Origin: Bacillus_I endophytica_A
GTDB lineage: Bacteria > Bacillota > Bacilli > Bacillales > Bacillaceae_H
Assembly (NCBI RefSeq): GCF_026790145.1
Contig: NZ_JALAMS010000002.1
Coordinates: 6,725 to 70,724 of the forward strand
Length of the DNA stretch: 64,000 bases
Direction: 5' to 3'
Shown here in pieces: positions 55,001-62,607 of the stretch. The notes beneath the pieces were generated by a model. It was given only the letters and a program-made list of their open reading frames with translations, was not told the DNA's origin and searched no databases. A program made the position numbers and the translations under genes. How positions within the stretch are numbered: the stretch's first letter is position 1; every line of letters starts with the position of its first letter.

Positions 55001-55538
55001 GAAGAGACTTAGGAAGATTAAACAATTCTCCCTTCATCATTTTGAGATAAACTTCCATCACTTCACTAAAGACTAAGGACACACTCCATCCATCCAACAA
55101 AATATGATGATGTGTCCAAATGATTCTCGTTTCCTCTTCTGCTTCTTTAATCGCGGTGACTCTCATCAACGGTGCTTCGTCCAATAAAAATCCTTTTCTA
55201 CGATCTTCAGTCAAAAACTGGTGTAATTTCTTCTCCCTCTCCTCACGAGACTGGGCACTCCAATCTTCTTGATGAATAGTAAAAGGAAGACGTTGGTAAA
55301 CGGCTTGCAGAGGTTTTTCTACTTCTTCCCACACAAATACTGAACGTAGAACTTCATGTCTGTGAATGACGTATTCCCAAGCCTTTTCGAAAGTAGCAAT
55401 ATCCAATCGACCACCGAGCAAGAAGCCTACTTGTACAATGTAGGAAAAAGAATGATCATCATCTTGATCGTATAAAGTATGAAACAGTATTCCTTTTTGC
55501 AAAGGTGATAATCCATATATATCAATGACGTCTTCCAT
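49062..55538 (-). CDS. krsB: kurstakin-type nonribosomal peptide synthetase, modules 2-3
   Basis: The 2158-residue product has domains C(5-440)-A(470-965)-T(970-1035)-C(1055-1485)-A(1510-2000)-T(2020-2085) and a charged helical tail (2090-2158, EELLELLKQLEELSEEEAQG) that is probably a docking element for krsC. The first C domain has HHHILLDGWS and follows an E module, as a D-to-L condensation domain should. A codes read as DVWQFGFIYK, which I cannot assign (Gly by analogy with kurstakin), and DLFNNALTYK, which I take as Ala. Carrier motifs are GGHSLLATQ in both modules. No epimerase is present. It starts 2 bp after krsA with AAGAAGAGGG upstream, so translation is coupled. All core motifs look intact. 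Confidence 0.9.
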   Translation of the reverse strand: MEDVIDIYGLSPLQKGILFHTLYDQDDDHSFSYIVQVGFLLGGRLDIATFEKAWEYVIHRHEVLRSVFVWEEVEKPLQAVYQRLPFTIHQEDWSAQSREEREKKLHQFLTEDRRKGFLLDEAPLMRVTAIKEAEEETRIIWTHHHILLDGWSVSLVFSEVMEVYLKMMKGELFNLPKSLPYKKYIQWINKQDYSQAEKFWTEELKGFHAPTPLAMERKDQGQEKGYGECVYQVSEELTENLQEWVRNSRLTLNTLVQGAWAYLMSRYSGEDDIVFGVTSSGRPTELVGAENMVGLFINTLPTRIRVTNDTSVVDWLRKIQMKEMERRQYEYNSLVDIQGWSEVPRNSSLFHTLYVFENYPIQGERNVDLRLLEVQSAEQTNYPLTLIVMPGKEITLKLMYDRNYFNEETINRIQGHLSQTLIQMTKSLDSKLSEVTHLTMEEQTQLLEEWNNTQVKYSSENMIQTVFEKQVKKTPEAIAVIYENEQITYKELDERANQLAHYLQKRGVGPESLVGVYMERSTQMMIALLGILKSGGAYVPLDPTYPESRLRYILEDASIEVLVTQEKLKSLGISQHIETICMNQDCSAIEKEESTVCTSSVTGRNLAYVMYTSGSTGNPKGVMIEHHSVINYLEWMQHQYPLSEKDVILQKTPFSFDVSVWELFWGISVGACVSFLPPGGEKDPSIIAEVIEKHQVTIVQFVPSMLSVFLDHFNHIELNLKCSSVRHVFSGGEELSSGVVRRFQQQWNQSGQVKLTNFYGPTEATIYVNAFDIQPNQEFVSIGQPIQNTQLYVLDQNQRLQSIGIEGELYIGGAGLARGYLNRPELTAERFVPHPFQLGERLYRTGDSVRYLTDGNLEFIGRMDHQVKMRGFRIELGEIEATLEKYSSIKEAVVLVREDRPGNQRLVAYVISDGNIKKWREYLQNQLPNYMIPAHLVELEQFPLTPNGKIDRKALPAPDEQPIGDFNVLPRTPSEELIASVWSQVLGIENIGVQDSFFERGGHSLLATQIVSRLQEVFQIKIPLRELFTHVTVEALAKRLDQLWKGEKKREVPPLVPMTRGESISLSYAQKRLWFIDQLMPNSAMYNIHAACRLTGKWSIQALEAGWNQLLERHESLRTIIQEQEGEPFQQVQSHVFRPIPQTDLANLSLEDREREMKRLIQNEAEEPFHLRKGPLIRTRILKVDKEEWVLLCTMHHIISDGWSIGILLEEWMAFYEGAISGKPVELKELSVQYADFVMWQKEWQKEENLDQHLQYWKEELSGELPVLQLPMDRPRPAVQTHRGASQFLMVANSLLEKLKDLSLQEGSTLFMTLMAAYQSFLSRYTEQDDILVGSPIANRNVKEIEGLIGFFANTLVYRADFSGNPTFQELLSQIRKKALKAYEHQDIPFEKVVESVKPERNTSHSPIFQTMFTLQNTKQELSQLSERNMELMESHTSFAKFDLSLFASETEEGLLLTFEYNTDLFNDTTIERMAGHFEHWLYQIVSHPRDSLSELNMLSKVEYKQLLEEWNETGVVDIRESKIHTLFEEQVEKTPEAIAVVCEDEELTYRELNERSNQLAHYLQKRGVGCESLVGICVTRSLEMIVGLLGIMKAGGAYVPIDPAYPESRLQYILADAHIKVLVTQEKLQQKMILPKSVDMICIDRDRAEIEQEVTTVCMSEVTSYNLAYIIYTSGSTGNPKGVMIEHRNTVTMIHWAHQTYSRKDLAGVLASTSLSFDLSVFEVFVPLTMGGKVIVAENALHLDKLSTKGVTLVNTVPSAAKELVRANAIPSSVKVMNLAGEPLQHSLVQDLYERSTIEKVYNLYGPSEDTTYSTYMELEKGVMYRVPPIGKPVFNTEVYILSANQKMVPIGVIGELYIGGAGLARGYLNHPDLTNERFIPHPFKGEERVYRTGDLVRYLPDGNLEYLGRIDHQVKIRGFRIELGEIEATLQNHTLINEVIVMVREDYPGDPRLVAYVVGDGDVHTWRSYLKTQLPNYMVPDHFVRLTAFPLTPNGKIDRKALPVPECKEIASGYIAPRTPTEKTIVSIWHQVLGIENIGIQDSFFEIGGHSLLATQAVSSLKEAFGIDLPLHDVFTYHTVQELAERINQLLYSENKEMQNDSKENVSFQDYIQKETEVSNDEELLELLKQLEELSEEEAQGIFESNLLEKGVKNEK

Positions 55539-55540
55539 CT

Positions 55541-58500
55541 TTACACCCTCTTCTTTGTTAATTTAAGTAATACTTTACTCAAGCTTTCTTCCGTAAGTTC
55601 CTCTGCGTCAGCAAAATCTGATACTGTAAAAGCAGACTCAGTTGTTGGTTTATTTATAAGTTGACGAAGATTCCTCAACATACCATCTGCTATCGCTTGA
55701 ATTGTTAATCTAGAAAACTGTTCTCTACTATACATCCAAACAAAATGTAATTTCTCATCTTTCACCATACCGATAACATCAATTAGATGAGATGGTTTGG
55801 ACTCTGGAGCATGATCTAAAAATGTAAACCTTGTCTCTTGTATAAACAAAGATTCCTTTGAAAACACTTGATCAAATTGGCCCAAATAGTTAAAGCTTAT
55901 TGACGGTTTTTGCTGATAAAACGGAAGTAATTCTCTATTCAAGTAACGTAAAATACCATAATCAACGCCACGATTCGGAATTCGACGCAATTGATCTTTT
56001 ACAGCCTTTAATCCTTCAATAGGTGTTGTTGTCCCTTGAAAATTAAGATGAACAGGATAAATACTCGTGAACCAGCCCACTGTCCGTGATAGATCCATAC
56101 CTTCAATCATCTCTTCTCTCCCGTGTCCTTCTAGATGTATAGAAACCGTTTGCTGATTGGTACGATCGACTATAGCTTGTCCTAACGCCGTCAATAGGAC
56201 CTCGTTAATCCTTGTCTTATGAGTCACCGGAACTTCTTGTAACAACGCATGGGTTTCTTCTACTCCTAAAGTCCTCGTCACTTGATCAATCGATTCTTCT
56301 GTTGTTTCTTGTATTGGGTAGTCCATCGGAATCTTCATCACTTCTTTTCCTTCCTGTTCCTTCCAATAACCTTGTACTTCTTTTGAAATACCAGAATCAC
56401 TGTATGTCTGTAGTCGTTCCGACCACTCTTTAAAAGATGTACTTTTCGCAGGTAAACGAACGCTTTGACCTTGTTTCATCTGATTGTATACTGCCTGTAA
56501 ATCTTCCAATAGAATTCTCCATGATACTGCATCTACTACTAAATGATGAATCACCCAGAATAATCGATCAGTCCCATTCAACATATCCTCGAAGTAAACT
56601 ACTCTCATTAACGGACCTGTAACTAAATTGAAACTAGATTGTGTGATATTCATCTCTTCTTGTATCACTTGATTCCACGCTTGTTCATTAGCATTGTTCC
56701 GTTTTACCACACGAAGTACAGACTGCTCATCAATTCCCTCATTTCTCTGCCTCCACGTTCCATTTGGTAACTGTTTGTATCGGAAACGTAAAGCATCATG
56801 GTGTTTGAGTAAGTTTAATATAGCTCCCTCTAGTAACTTCATGTCCAATCTCTCTTTTACTCTTAAAAGCATCGATTGATTCCAATACTCCGGACGTGGA
56901 TGTTCTTGCTCGAAGAACCAGTACTGAATTGGAGTAAGAGGCACATCTCCTGTCACAACTCCCTGCTCCGCTTGTACTCCCTGAGTTTCTATAACCACTT
57001 GTGCCAACTCGGCAATAGTTGGACATTCAAACATTTGCTTTGGAGTAAATTTTAATCCCACTTGACTTGCTTGTGATATAATTTGAATGCTGAGAATCGA
57101 GTCGCCACCAATTTCAAAGAAGTTATCATGAATTCCCACCTTTTCAACTCCTAATACTTGCTTCCAAATGGTAGCCAGTTTTTTTTCGTTACTATTCCGA
57201 GGGGCAACACATTCACTGTTAATCTTCTTTTTCTCCGGCAAAGGTAAGGCATCACGATCAACTTTCCCGTTAGTTGTTAGTGGAATGGCTTCCATCGTCA
57301 CAAATCCTGAAGGGACCATATAACTCGGTAGTTTCGCTTTTAGATACTCCCTCCACGCACCTACATTGCCATCTCCTACAACATATGCCACTAATCGTTT
57401 ATCACCCGGCTGATCTTCTCGAACAATCATAACAGCCTCTTTTATAGATGCATGTGCGTTTAAAGTAGACTCAATTTCCCCAATCTCAATTCGGAAACCA
57501 CGGATTTTAACTTGATGATCAATTCTTCCACGATAATCTAGATTCCCATCCGGCAAATGCCTCGCTAAGTCTCCTGTCCGATATAATCTTGCTTTCGGTT
57601 CATTACTAAATGGATGAGGAATGAAGCGCTCTGCAGTTAATTCAGGTCTATTTAAATACCCACGTGCAAGCCCTGCTCCACCAATATAAAGCTCACCTTC
57701 TACCCCAATAGGTACAGGTTGTTGACAAGCGTCTAGCACATACACTTCTAAATCTTGAATCCGTTTTCCGATATTACTTCGTGAAGAGTGGCAGACCTCA
57801 TCTTGAGTAATCGGAGAATAAGTAACGTGAACGGTAGTTTCTGTAATTCCATACATATTGATTAACTGTGGTTCTTTCTCTCCATACCTTTGAAACCACG
57901 GTAGCAAGCTAATAGGGTCTAATGCTTCCCCACCAAATATCACATAACGTAGATGCAAATTTTTATTCTTATCTTCTTGTTCACACACCTGTATTAATTG
58001 TCGAAATGCGGAAGGTGTCTGATTTAGAACTGTGACTTCTTCCTCTACCAATAGTTGATAAAAGTCCTTAGGCGATCGACTAATCCAGTAAGGAACAACG
58101 ACTAATTTTCCACCATACAATAATGCTCCCCAAATTTCCCATACTGAGAAATCAAATGCATAAGAATGAAAAAGCGTCCAAGTATCTTTTTCGTTAAACT
58201 GATACCAACAGTCCGTCGATTTAAATAAACGAATAACATTGTGGTGCTCTATCATAACGCCCTTCGGATTCCCGGTTGATCCCGAAGTATAGATTACGTA
58301 AGCTAGGTGTTGAGAACTTACATCAGAAATCGGTAAAGTCTTACTTTCTTGCCCAATCTCATTCCAATCATGATCCAGGCAAATCGATTCAATATTTTCT
58401 GGTAACCATTTCAATTCTTTTAAACTTTCTTGCGTTACAAATAACTGAATACTAGCATCCTCTACAATATATTGAAGTCGCTGCTCTGGATATGTTGGAT

Positions 58501-60097
58501 CAATTGGAACATAAGCTCCACCAGCCTTCAAAATCCCCAAAATACCTACAATCATTTCGAAAGAACGTTCAACGCAAAGTCCAATCAAAGTATCAGGTCC
58601 TACTCCTTTTTTCTGTAGATAATGAGCTAACTGATTTGCACGTTCATTTAGCTCCCTATAGGTAACCCTCTCCTTTTCATACATAACTGCAATAGCGTTC
58701 GGATAAATCATCGCTTGCTGTTCGAACAATTCATGAATAGTTGCTCGAGGTAGAAAATCAAGCTTAGGATTGTTGAACTCTATTAAACTTTTTCTTTTAT
58801 CTTCTTCAGAAATGATTTCGATTTCAGCTACCTTCTGCTTTGGATTTTCAAAAGCATTTTCTATTATTGCTAACATAACTTTAAAAAAACGTTTTATCTC
58901 TTCCTTAGAAAATAGCTCTTCACGATAATCAATATGTACTTGTAAAGAGTCTATATCAATCAAATTTTCAATATGCACTGCAAAATCTTGCACTTCTTCA
59001 CCGTTTGGAATCCATAGTGAGTCACCACTTTCATCACGATCTCTATAATCAATCGTAGTTCCGAAAAGTCTAACATTGCTGTTATTCTCTTTATTAATCT
59101 GCTTTAATAACAAATCAAATGGGTACTTCTGATGTCGTAATGATTTACTTTGTTTTCTGGAAACCCGATCAATAAATGAAAGTACTTCTTCTTCAGGATC
59201 GATATCCATTCTTAGAGGAACCGTACTCACCATCATTCCAATTAATTCCCGTTCCATTTTAGTCATACGATTGCCATAAGCCATTCCTAATGCAATATCA
59301 AGCGATGAGGTCCACCGGTACATCGACAACGAAAACGCAGCAACAAAAAGAGTATATATATTAAATTTATAATCTTCAGAAATTTTTTCTATCTTTCTCT
59401 TCAAACGTTCCGATAAAATAAACGTCTCGCGTGATGCTCTGGTACTAACTTGGTACGCATTATAGGACTTCAATCCCGTCACAGATGGAAGTGTTTTGAA
59501 TTCCTCTAACCAGAATTTTTGATCTTTTTGAAAGCGAATACTATTCAAGTATGTTTGTTCATTGATCAGAAATTGAACATATGAATTTCTAAGTACGCCT
59601 TCATCAGTCTCGCTATGAATCTCATAATAATATTTAGCAATCTGACTAGTGAAAATTTGGATTGATAAACCATCCATGATAATGTGATGAACATTCCCAA
59701 AAATTGCACATTCATTATCGTTTAATTTTATTAAAGCGAAATAGTATAAATCAGAATTAAATAATGTAAACGTTTCTTGTGTTTTCTGCTCGATCCATTT
59801 CTCCAGCAAATCTGAATCTTCCACAGAACTGAAATCGAAAAACTCAAATTCTTCTTCTTCATGTTTAACAAAATATTGTTCAGGTTCCCGATGCCCATTT
59901 TCTTTTAGTCTGATGCACAGACCATCATTTTCACTGATAACACGATTCACAACTTGGTTTAATTTTGAATAATTCATTTTTTTATGAAGTTTAAACAAAA
60001 ACCTTAAATTACATATCCCTTTACCGGAATGAATAACTTCTGTATACCATATTCTCCTCTGCGGATGACTTAACGGATAATATTCCTCATTGGCCAT
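55541..60097 (-). CDS. krsA: kurstakin-type nonribosomal peptide synthetase, starter module (Thr, epimerising)
   Basis: The 1518-residue product has domains C(5-440)-A(455-945)-T(965-1035)-E(1045-1500). The first C domain (YPLSHPQRRIWYTE start, HHIIMDG active site) sits at the very N-terminus, as in starter C domains that load a fatty acyl chain, so the product should be a lipopeptide. The A code DFWNIGMVHK is the standard Thr code. The carrier Ser is near 1000 (GGDSILSIQ) and the E domain has HHLVVDAVSW. I start at ATG 60097, with GAAGGGAAG upstream; the frame's TTG at 60115 is six codons earlier with no ribosome site. The gap to krsE is 14 bp. Confidence 0.9.
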   Translation of the reverse strand: MANEEYYPLSHPQRRIWYTEVIHSGKGICNLRFLFKLHKKMNYSKLNQVVNRVISENDGLCIRLKENGHREPEQYFVKHEEEEFEFFDFSSVEDSDLLEKWIEQKTQETFTLFNSDLYYFALIKLNDNECAIFGNVHHIIMDGLSIQIFTSQIAKYYYEIHSETDEGVLRNSYVQFLINEQTYLNSIRFQKDQKFWLEEFKTLPSVTGLKSYNAYQVSTRASRETFILSERLKRKIEKISEDYKFNIYTLFVAAFSLSMYRWTSSLDIALGMAYGNRMTKMERELIGMMVSTVPLRMDIDPEEEVLSFIDRVSRKQSKSLRHQKYPFDLLLKQINKENNSNVRLFGTTIDYRDRDESGDSLWIPNGEEVQDFAVHIENLIDIDSLQVHIDYREELFSKEEIKRFFKVMLAIIENAFENPKQKVAEIEIISEEDKRKSLIEFNNPKLDFLPRATIHELFEQQAMIYPNAIAVMYEKERVTYRELNERANQLAHYLQKKGVGPDTLIGLCVERSFEMIVGILGILKAGGAYVPIDPTYPEQRLQYIVEDASIQLFVTQESLKELKWLPENIESICLDHDWNEIGQESKTLPISDVSSQHLAYVIYTSGSTGNPKGVMIEHHNVIRLFKSTDCWYQFNEKDTWTLFHSYAFDFSVWEIWGALLYGGKLVVVPYWISRSPKDFYQLLVEEEVTVLNQTPSAFRQLIQVCEQEDKNKNLHLRYVIFGGEALDPISLLPWFQRYGEKEPQLINMYGITETTVHVTYSPITQDEVCHSSRSNIGKRIQDLEVYVLDACQQPVPIGVEGELYIGGAGLARGYLNRPELTAERFIPHPFSNEPKARLYRTGDLARHLPDGNLDYRGRIDHQVKIRGFRIEIGEIESTLNAHASIKEAVMIVREDQPGDKRLVAYVVGDGNVGAWREYLKAKLPSYMVPSGFVTMEAIPLTTNGKVDRDALPLPEKKKINSECVAPRNSNEKKLATIWKQVLGVEKVGIHDNFFEIGGDSILSIQIISQASQVGLKFTPKQMFECPTIAELAQVVIETQGVQAEQGVVTGDVPLTPIQYWFFEQEHPRPEYWNQSMLLRVKERLDMKLLEGAILNLLKHHDALRFRYKQLPNGTWRQRNEGIDEQSVLRVVKRNNANEQAWNQVIQEEMNITQSSFNLVTGPLMRVVYFEDMLNGTDRLFWVIHHLVVDAVSWRILLEDLQAVYNQMKQGQSVRLPAKSTSFKEWSERLQTYSDSGISKEVQGYWKEQEGKEVMKIPMDYPIQETTEESIDQVTRTLGVEETHALLQEVPVTHKTRINEVLLTALGQAIVDRTNQQTVSIHLEGHGREEMIEGMDLSRTVGWFTSIYPVHLNFQGTTTPIEGLKAVKDQLRRIPNRGVDYGILRYLNRELLPFYQQKPSISFNYLGQFDQVFSKESLFIQETRFTFLDHAPESKPSHLIDVIGMVKDEKLHFVWMYSREQFSRLTIQAIADGMLRNLRQLINKPTTESAFTVSDFADAEELTEESLSKVLLKLTKKRV

Positions 60098-60111
60098 AAG
60101 AAATCTTCCCT

Positions 60112-61365
60112 TCAAAAATTATTTACTCTTATAGGTTCTTGTTTATGTTTAACCCATAAATATTTCTGTAGTGAAACCCCAATTACTCCAATGATAATAA
60201 GCCCAATCCCTCCATAAACATAGAGTTGAGTTACTCCAAACAAATGAACTAGTGGGCCGCTCATAGCAGGAGAAATAATTAGGACTGCGTTTGTTAAACT
60301 ACTTTGAATACCAAATACTCTTCCTACTTGATCTTGATGGGATTCTATTTGTAAAATGACTTGATTAGATACAAGCATCAGTCCACTTCCAATACCAGCG
60401 ATAAAACTAATCAGATAGGCCCAAACGAAGACCGTACCGGGAGTTATCAGCCCAATCCCTCCAAAACCAATTCCCATTAAAACCATACCTCCACATACTA
60501 CCCAACCATATTGAATTTGTTTTAATTTCTGAGTTAATAACGCACCAAGTATTCCACCAAGACCAATAATAGAAATGATGTATCCCATTTTACTTTTATC
60601 ATTTGGAAACAAGCTCTTAAATAAAGTAGGGAACTGTGAGTCTACTAATTGTAATACTGCCATAGCTATTGTAACGAAAATCATGGTTGATAATATTATG
60701 CGATTAGATAACACATAACCCCAACCTTGTAACCAAGCGGTCCAAGTGCTTTGCTGTTGCTTTTCAATATGTTCTCTTGACAGAGATTCCTTAAATTTTA
60801 TTGTAGGCAACAGAATCAAAGTAGCTAGTAAACAACTTATCGCCCTTATAATGAGGCAGAACTCTGGCTGAAACCAGCTCAGCAACATTCCTCCTATAAG
60901 TGGACCTACTATCTTGGTTCCTTGCTCAACTATACCGTTAATACTTACTGCTTTAGTAAGCAAATCAGGAGAAACAATCTGTCTTGTTAGTGTTTGCTGT
61001 GCAGGATAATAGAAAACGATAAAAATAGAACGAATCATTAATACTAATAAGAGCCAATAAATACTCTGGACAAATAAAAGAGCAATTGTTAATAGACCAA
61101 CCATAAGATTACAAAACATCATAATAGGAATTTTTTTTAAACGATCTGCAATTACACCTGCCCATGAACTAAATAAAATTCCAGGAAGTGCGTACGCAAC
61201 AGGAATCAATCCTATCATGGTGGGGTCTACTTCCCATTCAAAACCAACAATAGTCATAATGGCTAACATATCAATAAATACCCCAAGCATAAGCAGTGAA
61301 TATGCAGAGAAAACCTGTAAATAAACCCTATTTTTCCATAGACTTTTTGAGTCAGTAGTTTTCAT
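60112..61365 (-). CDS. krsE: MFS exporter of the kurstakin operon
   Basis: The 417-residue, 12-helix protein has an N-terminal helix pair with SSWAGVIADRLKKIPIMM (motif A region: G..ADR.K..P) and is of the DHA/antibiotic-efflux type. It is the first gene of the NRPS operon and closely spaced to krsA, so it most likely exports the lipopeptide or protects the producer. Kurstakin operons in the B. cereus group begin with such a gene. AAGGAGCCCG precedes the ATG. The promoter just upstream abuts a decayed intron reverse transcriptase. Confidence 0.85.
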   Translation of the reverse strand: MKTTDSKSLWKNRVYLQVFSAYSLLMLGVFIDMLAIMTIVGFEWEVDPTMIGLIPVAYALPGILFSSWAGVIADRLKKIPIMMFCNLMVGLLTIALLFVQSIYWLLLVLMIRSIFIVFYYPAQQTLTRQIVSPDLLTKAVSINGIVEQGTKIVGPLIGGMLLSWFQPEFCLIIRAISCLLATLILLPTIKFKESLSREHIEKQQQSTWTAWLQGWGYVLSNRIILSTMIFVTIAMAVLQLVDSQFPTLFKSLFPNDKSKMGYIISIIGLGGILGALLTQKLKQIQYGWVVCGGMVLMGIGFGGIGLITPGTVFVWAYLISFIAGIGSGLMLVSNQVILQIESHQDQVGRVFGIQSSLTNAVLIISPAMSGPLVHLFGVTQLYVYGGIGLIIIGVIGVSLQKYLWVKHKQEPIRVNNF

Positions 61366-61398
61366 AAGAACGGGCTCCTTAAATTGATTAAAATAAAT

Positions 61399-61426
61399 AT
61401 TCTAATTGCATAGTTCCATCTCCCAA
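61399..61426 (-). promoter_or_regulatory. candidate promoter of the krs operon
   Basis: On the minus strand TTGGGA (61426-61421), a 16-bp gap and TAGAAT (61404-61399) resemble a sigma-A promoter. The -35 box starts one base after the stop codon of the intron reverse transcriptase remnant, so any longer native control region is missing. No other promoter pair in the leader looks better. Confidence 0.4.
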
Positions 61427-62040
61427 TTAATTGTTTACCGACATGACTGTGGATAGATCCAGAATTAACAATTGCTTCGCTTGTTCAATCTCGGCTTTCA
61501 AGAGTTTTGAAGTAATCGATAGTACCGTCTTATCCTTTATACCTAACGACCATATTTGTTTGAGTAGTTTACATTATCAAAGAATCCTTTGATATCTACG
61601 TCTATACAGTGATAGAGTCCACTCAAATTGATGATTAATTCCAATCTGGCTTTGGCGTGATGAGTACTTCGATTCGGTCTGAAACCATAACTATATTTAT
61701 GGAATTTCGCTTCACAAATGGGCTCTAAGACTTGTAACATATACTGTTGAAGAATTCTATCCCCTATCGTTGGGATTCCCAAAGGTCTGGTTTTTTCATT
61801 CGATTTAAGAATGAAAACCCGCCTGACTTTTTCCGGGTTATACGATTGAAGCCTGATCTGAACTTTATCAATGACTTCTTCTACTGATAAGTGTTTGATA
61901 TCTTCGATCGTTAATTGATTAAAATCTGCGGTTTTACTTCCTGTATTTCTCTTTATATTTGATAGGCAAGACGTATATTTTCATTAGAACGGATTACGTT
62001 CATTAAATCACAAAAATTGTGACCATTGACACTTTGAGAG
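61427..62040 (-). pseudogene. decayed group II intron reverse transcriptase
   Basis: Read leftward in successive frames the segment gives YSQSVNGHNFCDLMNVIRSN, then NIKRNTGSKTADFNQLTIED, KVRRVFILKSNEKTRPLGIP, and YSYGFRPNRSTHHAKARLEL with CIDVDIKGFFDNVN, the RT0 to RT3 blocks of group II intron-encoded proteins. A frameshift lies at about 61955 and a second near 61555, where IWSLGIKDKTVLSITSKLLK continues in another frame and then ends in an unrelated tail and a stop at 61427. The catalytic YADD block, maturase and endonuclease parts are gone. Its sequence differs from the intron protein at 63318, so these are two different introns. Confidence 0.8.
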
Positions 62041-62192
62041 TAAACTGTGATATTTTGATGGAATCTCTGACCAATATCATTTTCTTCTATGTCATACTCA
62101 AAGGCTATCTTTTCTCCGGGTACAATTATTAGATCAATGCTTGCTGAAGAAATTCCTCGGTAACGAAATTTGTAATTTTCCACTTGATACAA
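61953..62192 (-). pseudogene. chimeric frame: unknown N-terminus joined to intron RT start
   Basis: The 79-codon frame starts at TTG with AAAAGGAAGC upstream. Its first 50 residues (MYQVENYKFRYRGISSASID, LIIVPGEKIAFEYDIEEND) do not look like an intron protein, and its end (NGHNFCDLMNVIRSNENIRL) is the start of the reverse transcriptase remnant. The join lacks the several hundred bases of intron RNA that should separate an exon from the protein, so it is a deletion fusion. The original gene is not recognised. Confidence 0.5.
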
Positions 62193-62393
62193 TAAGCTTC
62201 CTTTTGAATGTGTATATGGATATGTTGACCAATAGTTTTAAGCAATTTAAAGAATCTTATAATCCTCCTCTTTTATATCCATTCTTTTCATTTTTCTAAA
62301 ATCCTCCATTTTATTACAAATTTTTCTTATTATTTTCTTATCGGCATCCCCTATCCCTTTTTTGTTATCATAGGAATAAAGGAGGCATAAAAG

Positions 62394-62607
62394 ATGAAGG
62401 ATCATGAATATCGAAATGGTCGTCTCATCTAAATGAATAAGAAATTTTCTGCTTTAACTAAGAAGCAAAAAGAGCACATTGGGCGAGATTTAAGAGAGCG
62501 ATATATAAAGATGATGAAATATCCTGGAGTAAAACTTTCTCCAAAAAAACGAGATCAAATATTAGATGAAGTATATGAAATAATTAAGGAAAAGGGTATA
62601 TGGATTC
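62394..62607 (+). pseudogene. small basic protein gene with an in-frame stop, interrupted by a group II intron
   Basis: An ATG at 62394 with AAAGGAGGC upstream opens MKDHEYRNGRLI, then a TAA (62430-62432) and, in the same frame, MNKKFSALTKKQKEHIGRDL with LRERYIKMMKYPGVKLSPKK continuing to KEKGIWI. Without the stop this would be a single helical basic protein. The intron's first base (62608) falls inside the frame; the last residues (RATRFLISA, to 62636) are intron sequence. The second exon should lie beyond the window. I do not recognise the family. Confidence 0.6.

Noticed and set aside
34187..60097. Many open frames of 60-110 codons on the plus strand across the NRPS genes
   Set aside because: They lie opposite long intact synthetase frames, lack ribosome sites and show no domain pattern; they are shadows.
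61399..61426. Tiny frame ATG CAA TTA GAA TAT TTA TTT TAA before krsE as a leader peptide
   Set aside because: Seven codons in AT-rich DNA with no regulatory codon run or attenuator hairpin.
61427..62192. Toxin-antitoxin or retron system at the right flank
   Set aside because: The conserved blocks are those of group II intron reverse transcriptases, and no retron RNA or effector gene is present.
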